Source of the DNA: Actinomadura meyerae
GTDB taxonomy: Bacteria > Actinomycetota > Actinomycetes > Streptosporangiales > Streptosporangiaceae
NCBI RefSeq assembly: GCF_900188445.1
Contig: NZ_FZOR01000009.1
Span: 62,001 to 126,000, forward strand
Direction of reading: 5' to 3'
DNA length: 64,000 nt
Position 1 is the first letter of the stretch. Every line of letters starts with the position of its first letter. A program made the position numbers and the translations under genes. This document shows positions 1 to 6,386 of this stretch, in pieces. Under the pieces are notes generated by a model. That model was not told where the DNA came from and made no database searches. It saw only the letters and a program-made list of their open reading frames with translations.

Positions 1-490
1 CCGGCTGGACGCCGCCGCGATGGCCGAGCCAGATCATGACCTCGGCGCCGTCCGGCGCGGTGTCGGTGCTCGGGGCGCTGTTGTACCAGAGGTCGTAGGA
101 GACGTTGTAGGCGCCCGAGGACGGCTGCGTCGTGCTCCAGTCGCTGGTGACGGCGGGCATGCCGCCGACCTGGACGGGCAGTCCGCTGTCAGAGGTGCAC
201 TGGCCCCAGTGGCAGCCCTTGAAGAAGGACGGGTACGCGGCCGGGGCGCCGCTCGTGGCGTTGCCGTGCCCGGACGAGTCGACGGTGAAGGACGTCCCGT
301 CCACGGTGATGCACTGCGGGGTGTCCGCACCCCAGATGTTGTTCTGCGCGACGTACGCGCCGCCGCTCACCGGCACGGTGTCGGTGGCACCGCATAACCG
401 CGTCGCGGCGGACGCGGGGGCGACGGAGTACAGGGGGATCGCCAGCAGGGCCGCCGCGAGGACGGCGCAGCTCTTCGGACGCGCTCTCAT
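1..490 (-). CDS. Secreted GH12 endo-beta-1,4-glucanase, N-terminal part (truncated by window edge)
   Basis: Reading leftwards from the ATG at 488-490, the frame is open to base 1, so only about 163 N-terminal residues are present. Residues 1-33 are a signal peptide (RPK start, hydrophobic core, PASAA cleavage region). The mature part shows glycoside hydrolase family 12 landmarks: AQNNIWG near its start, NVSYDLWYN, and EVMIWLGHRGG, whose Glu is the family's catalytic nucleophile. The product would be an exported cellulase or xyloglucanase cleaving beta-1,4-glucan. A GAGG ribosome site lies 6 nt before the ATG and a CebR-type operator lies just upstream. The acid/base Glu and any cellulose-binding module are outside the window, so exact specificity cannot be judged. 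Confidence 0.85.
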   Translation of the reverse strand, partial: MRARPKSCAVLAAALLAIPLYSVAPASAATRLCGATDTVPVSGGAYVAQNNIWGADTPQCITVDGTSFTVDSSGHGNATSGAPAAYPSFFKGCHWGQCTSDSGLPVQVGGMPAVTSDWSTTQPSSGAYNVSYDLWYNSAPSTDTAPDGAEVMIWLGHRGGVQP

Positions 491-512
491 GGGGAACCTC
501 ATTCGACCGGTG

Positions 513-526
513 TGGGAGCGCTCCCA
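513..526. promoter_or_regulatory. CebR-type operator
   Basis: A perfect 14-bp palindrome, TGGGAGCGCTCCCA, lies 23 bp upstream of the GH12 start. This is the known cellobiose/cello-oligosaccharide repressor (CebR, LacI family) box of streptomycetes, so the cellulase is probably induced by cellobiose. CebR itself is not in this window. Confidence 0.85.
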
Positions 527-627
527 AAGTCGCGGGCACCGCGAACGCTGTCAAGAACTCCGGTCCGCGCCCGTCATGACCAGCGACCCGGCGTGAAAGA
601 CCGTGAAACGGGCGGCCCGCCCGCCGC

Positions 628-666
628 GGCGGCCCGGTACGGCGGCCCGGTACGGCGGCGCGCTAC
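628..666. repeat. Three 13-bp tandem units at an amidohydrolase 3' end
   Basis: GGCGGCCCGGTAC occurs at 628-640 and 641-653, and a diverged copy (GGCGGCGCGCTAC) at 654-666. The last copy contains the minus-strand stop codon of the amidohydrolase (663-665). It looks like slippage duplication of the gene end, and no function is apparent. Confidence 0.6.
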
Positions 667-1550
667 GGCAGCCCGAACAGCGCGGCGGCGCCGTCCCGGC
701 AGACCGCGCGCAGCCAGTCGTCGCCGAGGTCGAGCGCGGCGAGCGACTCCAGCTGGTGCGCGTACGGGTAGGGGATGTTGGGGAAGTCGGTCCCGAGCAG
801 GACGCGCCCCGCCAGCCCCAGGTCGCGGAGCCGGGGCAGCAGCGCGTCCGGGAACTCGGCCAGCCGGGCGAAGCTGGTGAACACCATGGTCGTGTCCAGG
901 TGGACGCGCTCGTAGGCGTCGGCGAGGGCGAAGAAGCCCTCGAACTCCGGGGCGCCCATATGCGCGACGATCGCCGTCAGGCCCGGGTGGCGGGCCAGGA
1001 CCTCCCCGAACGGGCCGGGGCCGGTGTAGCCGTTCGCGACCGGGCCGGACCCGGCGTGCACGAGCGCCGGAACCCCGGCGTCGGCGAGCATCCCCCACAC
1101 CGCGTCCAGCTCCTTGGCGCGCGGGTCGAACCCGCCGACCTGGAGGTGGACCTTGACGACCCGGGCGCCCGCCTCCAGCGCGCGGGCCGTGTACTCCTCG
1201 ACGCCGGGCTCGGGGAAGAACGTCGCGGTCTGGATGCACTCGGGGACGCGGGCGGCGAACTCGGCGGTCCACTCGTTCAGCGCGTCCGCCATGCCGGGGC
1301 GGTGCGGGTAGGCCAGCGAGGTGAACGCGCGCACGCCGAGGCCGCGCAGGAACGCCAGCCGCTCCTCCTCCGACTCCCGGTAGGTGATCGGCCACTCGGT
1401 GCCGATCAGCGGCCCGGCCTCGTCGAAGTACTCCCACACCGCGCTCATCAGCCGCTGCGGCATGAAGTGGACATGGACGTCGATGATGCCGGGCAGCCCG
1501 AGCGCCTGCCAGAACGCGGGGACGGCTGCGTCAGAACGAGGTTCGGCCAC
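663..1550 (-). CDS. Amidohydrolase family 2 (ACMSD-like TIM barrel)
   Basis: A 295-residue protein with the layout of amidohydrolase_2 enzymes. It has an N-terminal HxH metal motif (DVHVHFMP, near residue 25), later VKVHLQ, HAGSG and AHMGAPE histidines, and a C-terminal metal-site Asp in GTDFPNIPY. The family performs metal-dependent hydrolysis or non-oxidative decarboxylation of aromatic or cyclic acids (ACMSD, gamma-resorcylate decarboxylase and relatives). Substrate cannot be told from sequence. No signal peptide is seen, so it is cytoplasmic. It lies 20 bp downstream of the esterase-like gene on the same strand and may be co-transcribed with it. The start is set at the ATG giving MAEPRSD. 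Confidence 0.8.
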   Translation of the reverse strand: MAEPRSDAAVPAFWQALGLPGIIDVHVHFMPQRLMSAVWEYFDEAGPLIGTEWPITYRESEEERLAFLRGLGVRAFTSLAYPHRPGMADALNEWTAEFAARVPECIQTATFFPEPGVEEYTARALEAGARVVKVHLQVGGFDPRAKELDAVWGMLADAGVPALVHAGSGPVANGYTGPGPFGEVLARHPGLTAIVAHMGAPEFEGFFALADAYERVHLDTTMVFTSFARLAEFPDALLPRLRDLGLAGRVLLGTDFPNIPYPYAHQLESLAALDLGDDWLRAVCRDGAAALFGLP

Positions 1551-1570
1551 GCCCCGACCCTAGTGGCCGG

Positions 1571-2560
1571 TCAGCCGATCTCGGCCAGCAGGCCCGGCAG
1601 CGCACGGCGCAGCTCGCGCCGCCAGTACGGCCAGGTGTGGGTGCCCCGGTAGAAGTGCGTCGTGACCGGGATGCCCAGCTTCCCGAGCTTGCCGGCGAAC
1701 TCCTCGCCGACCGCGCGGGCGAGCCGCTCCACCACGTCCGGGCCCGTCCCGGGCCGCGGATCGTACGGGCCCGGCGCGCCGTCGCCCGCGCTGACGTGCA
1801 GCCGGACGCCGGAGAGCCGGCCGGCCAGGTCGTAGGGGTTGTGCTGGCGCCAGACGACGCGCTGCTCGTCGGGGTCGCCCCACACGTCCGTCCAGTCGGC
1901 GCCCGGGGCGCCGATCGCGACGCCCAGCTCGACGAGGTCGGCGACGTCGAGCCCGGACGGGTCGCGGTGGAGGGTGTGCAGCGGCCCGCTGAACGAGGCC
2001 GCCGCCCGGAACAGGCCGCGGTGCCGGGCCGCGTAGGCCAGCGCGCCGAGCCCGCCCATGGCGTTCCCGGCGATCGCGCGGTCGGGGCCGGCGCGGTAGT
2101 CCCGCTCCAGGATCTGCCTCAGCTCGGCGAGATGGAACGTCTCCCAGCGCGGCGCGCCGCCGCTCCCGCGGTTCCACCAGTCGGTGTAGTTGCCGCAGGG
2201 ACCGCCGTCCGGCATGACCACGAGCACGTCGGCGTCCTCGGTCAGCTCCTCGATGTCGGTGTGGTCGCTCCAGGAGGTGTGGCCGGCGCCGGCGCCGTGC
2301 AGCAGCCACAGCGCCGGCCAGGTGCGGGTCGCGTTCCGCGACCAGCCGCGCGGCAGCAGCAGGCGCACTCGGGCGACGTCGTCCAGGACGGGCGAGCGGA
2401 CGGCGAGGTCGAGGACCCGGCGGCGGCGCAGGCGCTCGCCGACCACGGCCGCGCCGCCCGCGCGTCCGGCCGAGGGGGCCGCGCCGCCCGCCGCGATGGA
2501 CGCCGCCAGCCCGGCGACCGCAACGATGAAACCCGCCCCCGCCACGCCGCGCAGCCGCAT
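1571..2560 (-). CDS. Antigen-85/esterase-D-like exported alpha/beta-hydrolase lacking the nucleophile serine
   Basis: 329 residues beginning with an export signal (residues 1-27, hydrophobic, AAGGA). The fold matches putative esterases of the antigen 85/esterase D family: WPALWLLHGAGAG (82-93), MPDGG (116-120), the nucleophile-elbow sequence AGNAMGG (164-170), and the C-terminal GTHTWPYW (307-313), which carries the catalytic His308. Relatives have Ser in the elbow (GNSMGG or GLSMAG). Here the codon is GCC, giving Ala167, so normal acyl transfer or hydrolysis should be impossible. Mycobacterial MPT51 is a known non-catalytic precedent in this family. A structural or binding role in the envelope, or a sequencing error, are the alternatives. 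Confidence 0.75.
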   Translation of the reverse strand: MRLRGVAGAGFIVAVAGLAASIAAGGAAPSAGRAGGAAVVGERLRRRRVLDLAVRSPVLDDVARVRLLLPRGWSRNATRTWPALWLLHGAGAGHTSWSDHTDIEELTEDADVLVVMPDGGPCGNYTDWWNRGSGGAPRWETFHLAELRQILERDYRAGPDRAIAGNAMGGLGALAYAARHRGLFRAAASFSGPLHTLHRDPSGLDVADLVELGVAIGAPGADWTDVWGDPDEQRVVWRQHNPYDLAGRLSGVRLHVSAGDGAPGPYDPRPGTGPDVVERLARAVGEEFAGKLGKLGIPVTTHFYRGTHTWPYWRRELRRALPGLLAEIG

Positions 2561-2718
2561 GATCTTCGCCCCGGGTCAACCAGAAGTGCTTTCCTGTAAG
2601 GATCCCCACTCGGCGGCATGTTTCAACGTTGAGTAATCGGTTTATAAAATGTCGGGCCGGACGTTCCGGTCCTCGGCCCCGGCGGGGCGACGCGGACGAG
2701 GAGGGGCGACCGGTCGAG

Positions 2719-3720
2719 ATGCGGAGCGCCGAGATGCGGAGCAAGGCGGAGCTGGAGTCGGCCATCGCGGGCGGCGGGCGCGCGGTGCTGGTGATCAACT
2801 CCCGGTCGCGGCGGGGCCGCCGGCTGTACGGCCGGGCCCGCCGCCTGCTGCGCGAGTCCGGCCTGGAGTTCCTGCACGTCTTCCCGGTCACCGACCCGAC
2901 CCGGCTGCGCGAGCTGTTCGGCGACGTCCTCGCCCTGGAGCCGGACCTCGTGGTCGTCGGCGGCGGGGACGGCACGGTCGCCGAGGCGGTCGGCCATCTC
3001 GCCCACCGCGACATCGCGCTCGGCGTGCTGCCGCTCGGCACCACCAACAACTTCGCCCGGAGCCTGGAGCTCCCGCTCGACCTGCCGGGCGCGGTCCGCA
3101 CCCTCGCCGTCGGGCGGCCCGGCGCGGGGAAGGTCGCGGACGTGGACGTCGGCTGGTTCGAGTCGACCGGCGACCCGCAGGGCGAGGGCCCCGGCGCCGA
3201 CCGCGAGCACATCTTCGCGAACATGGTGAGCCTCGGCCTGTCGGTGCAGGTCGCCGGGAACGTCCCGCACGCGCTCAAGCGGGTCGTGGGGCGGCCCGCC
3301 TACGCGCTCACGGCGGCGCGGCTGCTGCCGAGGCACGAGGCGTTCACCGCCCGCGTCACGATCGACGGCGAGACCCGCGAGCTGGCGACGCACCAGCTGA
3401 ACATCGCCAACGGCGCGCACCACAGCGGGCAGCGGATCGCCCGCGACGCCAGCCCGGACGACCGGCTGCTGGCCGTGTACCGGCTGGGCGACGAGCGGCG
3501 GCTGCGGCTGGCGTCGGCGACGGCCCGGCACGTCCTCACCGGGCAGTGGCGGTCGCTGAGCGAGGACGCGTTCCTCACCACCGCGCAGGTCGAGATCGAG
3601 ACCGACCCGCCGATGCCGGTCGACGTGGACGGCGAGATCCGCGGCCGCACCCCGGTCTCGATCAAGCTGCGCGGGAACGCGCTGCGCGTGATCGTCCCGC
3701 AGGACTTCCTCGACACCTGA
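2719..3720 (+). CDS. Diacylglycerol kinase-like lipid kinase
   Basis: About 333 residues. The DAGK catalytic domain begins with AVLVINSRSRRGRR and has the nucleotide-binding signature VVGGGDGTVAEAVGHL followed by LPLGTTNNFARSL, the typical GGDGT and GTxNDFAR elements (Asn in place of Asp here). The C-terminal part has the family's beta-rich half ending in VDVDGEIRGRTPVSIKL. Such enzymes phosphorylate diacylglycerol, sphingoid or related lipid hydroxyls at the membrane face. An upstream in-frame ATG at 2629 exists, but a GAGGAGGGG ribosome site at 2698-2706 favours the ATG at 2719 (or 2734). It faces away from the esterase-like gene and converges with padR. Confidence 0.85.
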   Translation: MRSAEMRSKAELESAIAGGGRAVLVINSRSRRGRRLYGRARRLLRESGLEFLHVFPVTDPTRLRELFGDVLALEPDLVVVGGGDGTVAEAVGHLAHRDIALGVLPLGTTNNFARSLELPLDLPGAVRTLAVGRPGAGKVADVDVGWFESTGDPQGEGPGADREHIFANMVSLGLSVQVAGNVPHALKRVVGRPAYALTAARLLPRHEAFTARVTIDGETRELATHQLNIANGAHHSGQRIARDASPDDRLLAVYRLGDERRLRLASATARHVLTGQWRSLSEDAFLTTAQVEIETDPPMPVDVDGEIRGRTPVSIKLRGNALRVIVPQDFLDT

Positions 3721-3723
3721 CCG

Positions 3724-3744
3724 GCCCCGGCACCCGGCCGGGGC
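3724..3744. terminator. Hairpin between convergent DAGK and PadR genes
   Basis: Arms GCCCCGG (3724-3730) and CCGGGGC (3738-3744) are separated by 7 nt. They sit directly after the kinase stop codon and before the padR stop on the other strand, so the hairpin could stop transcription from both sides. There is no T-tract, as is usual in actinomycetes. Confidence 0.5.
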
Positions 3745-3760
3745 AGGGGGAGCCCGGCCG

Positions 3761-4327
3761 CTAGCGCGGCACGGACTCCTCCCCCGCCATCGTGTACGCG
3801 CCCGCCTCCAGCCGCTCGATCAGCCCCCGCGTCCACGCCGTGGCCGACTCGGCGGAGTGCACCCAGTAGCCGAGCAGCTCGCGCAGGTGGTCGGACGGAT
3901 CCTGCTCGGCCAGGTGCGGCGCGACCGACGCGCGCCAGCCCGCCAGGCCGTCCAGCCGCCGGCGCAGCAGCGCGACCGCCTCGGCGCGCGGCAGCTCGGT
4001 GAGGAACCCGAGCCCGGCCGTCAGCATCTCCGGGTGGCGGATGTCGACGGTGGAGATCGCCGAGCGCAGCAGCCGCAGGAACTCCGCCCGGCCCGCGTCG
4101 GTGATCTCGTAGTCGGTGTGCGGCGGCCCGGCCTCGCTCTCCTCCACGTCGTGGGCGCGCAGCAGGCCCTCCTTGGCGAGCTGCCTCAGCGCGTGGTAGA
4201 TCGAGCCGGGGTTGACGTGGGCCCACTCGTCCGAGCCCCACGACATGAGCTCGCGGCGCACCTCGTACCCGTGCGCCCGCCCGAACCGCCGCACCCCGCC
4301 GAGCACCAGCAGCCGCGTCGTCGACAT
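3761..4327 (-). CDS. PadR-family transcriptional regulator
   Basis: 188 residues. The N-terminal winged helix shows MSTTRLLVLGGVRRFGRAHGYEVRREL, then NPGSIYHALRQLAKEGLL (recognition helix and wing) and YEITDAGRAEFLRLL. The C-terminal half is the helical Vir_act_alpha_C-type dimerisation region (ELLGYWVHSAE onward). The ATG at 4327 is chosen over one seven codons upstream because GGGGGAG lies directly before it. PadR proteins repress detoxification or transport genes in response to small molecules. It lies 60 bp downstream of the aldo/keto reductase on the same strand; the target is unknown. Confidence 0.85.
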   Translation of the reverse strand: MSTTRLLVLGGVRRFGRAHGYEVRRELMSWGSDEWAHVNPGSIYHALRQLAKEGLLRAHDVEESEAGPPHTDYEITDAGRAEFLRLLRSAISTVDIRHPEMLTAGLGFLTELPRAEAVALLRRRLDGLAGWRASVAPHLAEQDPSDHLRELLGYWVHSAESATAWTRGLIERLEAGAYTMAGEESVPR

Positions 4328-4387
4328 CGTCTCCCCCTGATCGTGCAAAACCCGTCCAGGGTAGACGGTGCGGGCGGGGCGGGGTGG

Positions 4388-5248
4388 TCAGCTCCGCAAC
4401 GCGGCGAGTTCCGCCGGGGTGAGGGCGAGGCCGGCGGCGGCCATGTTCTCCTCCAGATGATCGGGCGAACCGGTGCCGGGAATCGCCAGCATCACCGGCG
4501 ACAGGGCCAGCAGGCCCGCGAGGAGCACCTGCGGGACGGTCGCGCCGTGCGCGGCGGCGATCTCCTTCACCCGGGCGTCGTCGGGGATGCCGAAGCCGCC
4601 GAGCGGGAAGTAGGGGGCGTAGGCGATCCCCTCCCGCTCGCAGGTCTCCAGCAGCCCGGCGTCGCCGGGCCGGGTGATGTCGAAGCGGTTCTGGACGGCG
4701 GTGACGGGCGCGATCTCCCGCGCCTCGGCGAGCTGCGCGGCGCTGACGTGGCTGAGGCCGAGATGCCGGATGAGACCTTCCTCACGCAGCGCGGCCAGGA
4801 CCGCGAACCGCTCTCCGATCGGCTCGTCCGACGGCTCCTCCATGCCGCCGTGCCGCAGGTAGACGAGGTCGAGGTGGTCGCGCCCGAGCTCGCGCAGGTT
4901 CCGCTCGACCTCGGCCCGCAGCCCGGACGTGGGCAGCTGCCCGGTCGGGTGCGCGTCGCCCGGCCCCCGGTACGGCCCGACCTTGGTGGCGATGACCAGG
5001 CCGGACGGGTAGGGGCTGAGCGCCGCGCGGATCATCTCGTTCGCCGCGGCGCCGTCCGAGTGGTAGTAGAACGCGGCGGTGTCGATGTGGTCCGCGCCCA
5101 GCTCGACGGCGCGGCGCAGGATCTTCAGCCCGGTCCCGCGGTCGTTCGGCGGGCCGCCGAGGGTGCTGACGGGCAGCCGCATCGCGCCGAAGCCCAGGCG
5201 CCGCACCCGGAGGTCGCCGCCGATGTCGAAGGTGTTCGGTGTCGTCAT
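4388..5248 (-). CDS. Aldo/keto reductase
   Basis: About 286 residues forming an AKR TIM barrel. The catalytic tetrad is visible: Asp in HIDTAAFYYHSD, Tyr in the same motif, Lys in VIATKVG and His in LDLVYLRHG. The C-terminal NADPH region includes AIPGTGSPDHLEENMAA. It probably reduces an aldehyde or ketone with NADPH in the cytoplasm; substrate unknown. The ATG at 5248 is used, with a GTG three codons upstream (5257) as the alternative. It is divergent from a LuxR-type regulator across a 24-bp palindrome, so it is the likely target of that regulator. Confidence 0.88.
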   Translation of the reverse strand: MTTPNTFDIGGDLRVRRLGFGAMRLPVSTLGGPPNDRGTGLKILRRAVELGADHIDTAAFYYHSDGAAANEMIRAALSPYPSGLVIATKVGPYRGPGDAHPTGQLPTSGLRAEVERNLRELGRDHLDLVYLRHGGMEEPSDEPIGERFAVLAALREEGLIRHLGLSHVSAAQLAEAREIAPVTAVQNRFDITRPGDAGLLETCEREGIAYAPYFPLGGFGIPDDARVKEIAAAHGATVPQVLLAGLLALSPVMLAIPGTGSPDHLEENMAAAGLALTPAELAALRS

Positions 5249-5285
5249 GCCGTTCACGGTGCCGCGCGGGCCGGGGCGCGGCGAG

Positions 5286-5309
5286 CCGCTGGCAGGTTGC
5301 TGCCAGCGG
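5286..5309. promoter_or_regulatory. 24-bp inverted repeat, putative operator between AKR and LuxR-type regulator
   Basis: Perfect 10-bp arms CCGCTGGCAG (5286-5295) and CTGCCAGCGG (5300-5309) around GTTG. It lies in the 83-bp space between two divergent starts, 22 bp before the regulator ATG. The position fits an autoregulatory binding site that also controls the reductase. Confidence 0.6.
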
Positions 5310-5331
5310 GGGCGTGGCAGACTCGGAGGCG

Positions 5332-5997
5332 ATGACTGTCGATCTGGACCGGAATGTCGTGCTGCGCGGTGAGGCGGAGCTGGTCGAGCGCGCCGGGCGG
5401 CTGTTCCAGGCGTGCGAGGAGTTCGCCTGCGCCGCGACGGACATGCACACGTGGGCGATGCCCGGGGCGCGGGAGGCGATCGTCGCGGCGCGGCACCGCG
5501 CCGGGCCCGGTCCCGCCGTCCGCAAGCTCTACACCCCGGCCGCGCTCGCGGACGAGGAGTCCGAGCGGCGGCTGGTGGAGCTGGCCCGCGCCGGGGTGCG
5601 CGTGCGGATCTGCCCGGCCCCGCTCCCGCACGAGACGATCATCGTGGACCGGCGGGTCGCGATCCTGGCGGGCCCGCCGGCGGCCGGGGTGCGCGAGTAC
5701 ACGGTGGTCCGGTCGCCGGGCGTGGTGGAGGGCGTCGTCTCGCTCTACCAGGCGTCCTGGGAGACGGCCGCCGACCTCGCCGACTACCGCCGCGACCGGC
5801 CGCCCGCGCTGAGCGCGGAGAGCCGGCACATCCTGCGGCTGCTCGGCGAGGGGCTGAAGGACGAGGCGGCGGCGCGGCGGCTCGGCATGTCGCTGCGCAC
5901 CTACCGGCGCCGCGTCGCGGAGATCCTCACCCTGCTGGACGCCGGGTCCCGCTTCCAGGCGGGCATTCGCGCCCACGAGTTCGGCCTGCTCGGCTAA
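5332..5997 (+). CDS. LuxR/GerE-type helix-turn-helix regulator with degenerate PLD/TrmB-like N-terminus
   Basis: 221 residues. GGAGG sits 4-8 nt before the ATG, which fixes the start. The C-terminal 60 residues are a LuxR-type HTH (ILRLLGEGLKDEAAARRLG, then SLRTYRRRVAEIL). The N-terminal 150 residues resemble the sensor part of the actinobacterial regulators related to TrmB/phospholipase-D-like domains (HETIIVDRRVAILAGPP, YTVVRSPGVVEGVVSLYQASWE), with no intact HKD motif. It probably controls the divergent aldo/keto reductase. Its stop overlaps by 3 nt the stop of the convergent GlyGly-protein gene. Confidence 0.75.
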   Translation: MTVDLDRNVVLRGEAELVERAGRLFQACEEFACAATDMHTWAMPGAREAIVAARHRAGPGPAVRKLYTPAALADEESERRLVELARAGVRVRICPAPLPHETIIVDRRVAILAGPPAAGVREYTVVRSPGVVEGVVSLYQASWETAADLADYRRDRPPALSAESRHILRLLGEGLKDEAAARRLGMSLRTYRRRVAEILTLLDAGSRFQAGIRAHEFGLLG

Positions 5998-6386
5998 CCG
6001 CCCGCGAGCGCCACGAGCTTGATGAAGACGAGGTCGGGGTCGGTGGTCAGGTCGACCTCCTCGTCCAGGTCCTCGACCTGGCGGTCGCCGGCGAGGACGA
6101 AGAAGCCGTTGGCCTGGAACGCCGCCTCGGCGATCTCGGCCTGCCGCTCCCAGTCGACGCGGCGCGGCTCGCGCAGCCGGTAGCCGTTCAGCTCCGCCTC
6201 GGCGCCGTCCGGCCGGACCAGGCCGTGGAACCGGTCGGACGGCCGGGCGTTGTGCCGGGCGACCTCCTCGCGGACCCGGAGCCGGATCAGCTCGCGGACG
6301 GTCATCCGCTCCGGCAGCCCGTCGAGCCGGACCTCGGCGACGGGCCGCCCCGCCGCGGTCTCGTCCCGGAACGTCACCGCGCCCAT
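5994..6386 (-). CDS. Small MoaD/ThiS-like (beta-grasp?) protein with C-terminal Gly-Gly
   Basis: 130 residues, last gene of the DUF4132 operon. Its ATG overlaps the upstream stop as TGATG, so translation is coupled. I recognise no named domain with certainty. The region ERMTVRELIRLRV (residues 26-38) resembles the second strand and helix of MoaD/ThiS/ubiquitin-type proteins, and the tail DLVFIKLVALAGG* ends in the bare Gly-Gly that those proteins activate or conjugate through. A roughly 60-residue insert (FHGLVRPDGAEAELNGY to DRQVEDLDEEV) lies between. The sequence facts are the tail and the coupling; the beta-grasp fold is inference. No E1, JAB or cysteine desulfurase partner is adjacent. 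Confidence 0.7.
   Translation of the reverse strand: MGAVTFRDETAAGRPVAEVRLDGLPERMTVRELIRLRVREEVARHNARPSDRFHGLVRPDGAEAELNGYRLREPRRVDWERQAEIAEAAFQANGFFVLAGDRQVEDLDEEVDLTTDPDLVFIKLVALAGG

Noticed and set aside
5994..6386. Calling the GlyGly protein a true MoaD or ThiS
   Set aside because: It is longer (130 against about 80-90 residues), has a large insert, and no molybdopterin or thiamine genes are nearby.
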